Shown piece by piece: positions 5,466 to 5,679 of a stretch of 5,679 bases of DNA. The stretch is from JBGOUJ01 sp041477005 (lineage in GTDB: Bacteria > Acidobacteriota > Terriglobia > Bryobacterales > JACQDG01), in assembly GCA_041477005.1 (NCBI GenBank), contig JBGOUJ010000517.1, forward strand, positions 1 to 5,679, read 5' to 3'. The stretch's first letter is position 1. The number at the start of each line of letters is the position of its first letter. The notes under the pieces are model-generated. The model did not search any database. It was not told the DNA's origin and saw only the letters and a program-made list of their open reading frames with translations. Both the position numbers and the translations under genes were made by a program.

Positions 5466-5679
5466 ATGCATCCCGCCACTAAATCCCCGCGGGCGCCGGC
5501 GCGGCAAAAGGTACTACCGCGTCACCCCGCACCCACGCCATTGCCTCCTGCGTTCCACTCGTTCTCTCAAATCGCACCGCTTCGCTTCACGGCGGTCGGT
5601 TCTATAACCTTAAGCGGGGGGGGTCCCATGCGCGTTTGTGGCCAAATACAGAAAGTGAGGGATTCTTGTAACTTCTTGG
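5466..5679 (+). CDS. Open frame running off the right edge, unrecognised
   Basis: From ATG 5466 (or the in-frame ATG 5628, just after the G8 run) the plus strand stays open to the window end, giving 71 codons without a stop. The translation starts MHPATKSPRAPARQK and is rich in Pro and Arg, ending near KVRDSCNFL. No motif is recognised. Basic, Pro-rich reading frames arise often by chance in GC-rich DNA. The sequence after 5628 is less GC-rich and could be the beginning of a real gene continuing outside. Confidence 0.12.
   Translation, partial: MHPATKSPRAPARQKVLPRHPAPTPLPPAFHSFSQIAPLRFTAVGSITLSGGGPMRVCGQIQKVRDSCNFL

Larger units (their letters stand above)
5184..5679. other. Mostly unexplained right-hand region
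   Basis: Nearly 500 bases here contain no gene I can firmly support. Besides the weak minus-strand ORF, there is a plus-strand frame from ATG 5466 open to the edge, a palindromic GGTTCTATAACC-type stretch near 5598-5609, and a run of eight G at 5616-5623. No tRNA-like, terminator-like or insertion-sequence end was identified. Confidence 0.4.

Overview
The window is GC-rich DNA that most resembles a soil acidobacterium of the Solibacter/Bryobacter type. This is inferred from the large kinase: a Hanks-type Ser/Thr kinase joined through one membrane helix to a WD40/TolB-like propeller is a hallmark expanded family of that group. The lack of Shine-Dalgarno sites at most gene starts fits a lineage that uses leaderless transcripts. 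No rRNA, tRNA, CRISPR array or complete insertion sequence is visible.

Layout. (1) Positions 1-316, minus strand: a two-gene toxin-antitoxin operon. A small acidic antitoxin overlaps by 4 bases (GTGA) the start of a MazF/PemK toxin, which runs off the left edge. (2) Positions 317-527: a short gene-free stretch with one 23-base motif resembling half of an integron attC site. (3) Positions 528-920, plus strand: an antitoxin-like reading frame whose start looks disturbed (the promoter and ATG point into a different frame from the conserved C-terminus). It may be followed by a toxin start cut off after about ten codons. (4) Positions 896-3448, minus strand: an intact 850-residue membrane Ser/Thr kinase with a long periplasmic propeller. 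(5) Positions 3449-3767: a non-coding spacer rich in GC palindromes, including a perfect 8-bp hairpin. (6) Positions 3768-5183, minus strand: an exported di-heme cytochrome of the DUF1111 (di-heme oxidoreductase, MauG/peroxidase-like) family with a Pro/Gly-rich N-terminal linker. (7) Positions 5184-5679: mostly unexplained, with one weak minus-strand ORF just upstream of the cytochrome and one plus-strand frame open to the window edge.

The genes do not form an obvious pathway. The kinase and cytochrome point the same way but are separated by 319 bases, and the kinase has its own promoter-like element. The most coherent signal is regulatory. Three starts (antitoxin at 316, ATG at 586, kinase at 3448) each have a TAnnnT -10 hexamer 6-7 bases upstream, which is leaderless geometry. 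The internal toxin cistron instead has a GGAGG ribosome site. The 317-920 interval looks like a small accessory patch with remnants of mobile or decayed toxin-antitoxin DNA. I do not see convincing evidence of a wholly new system.
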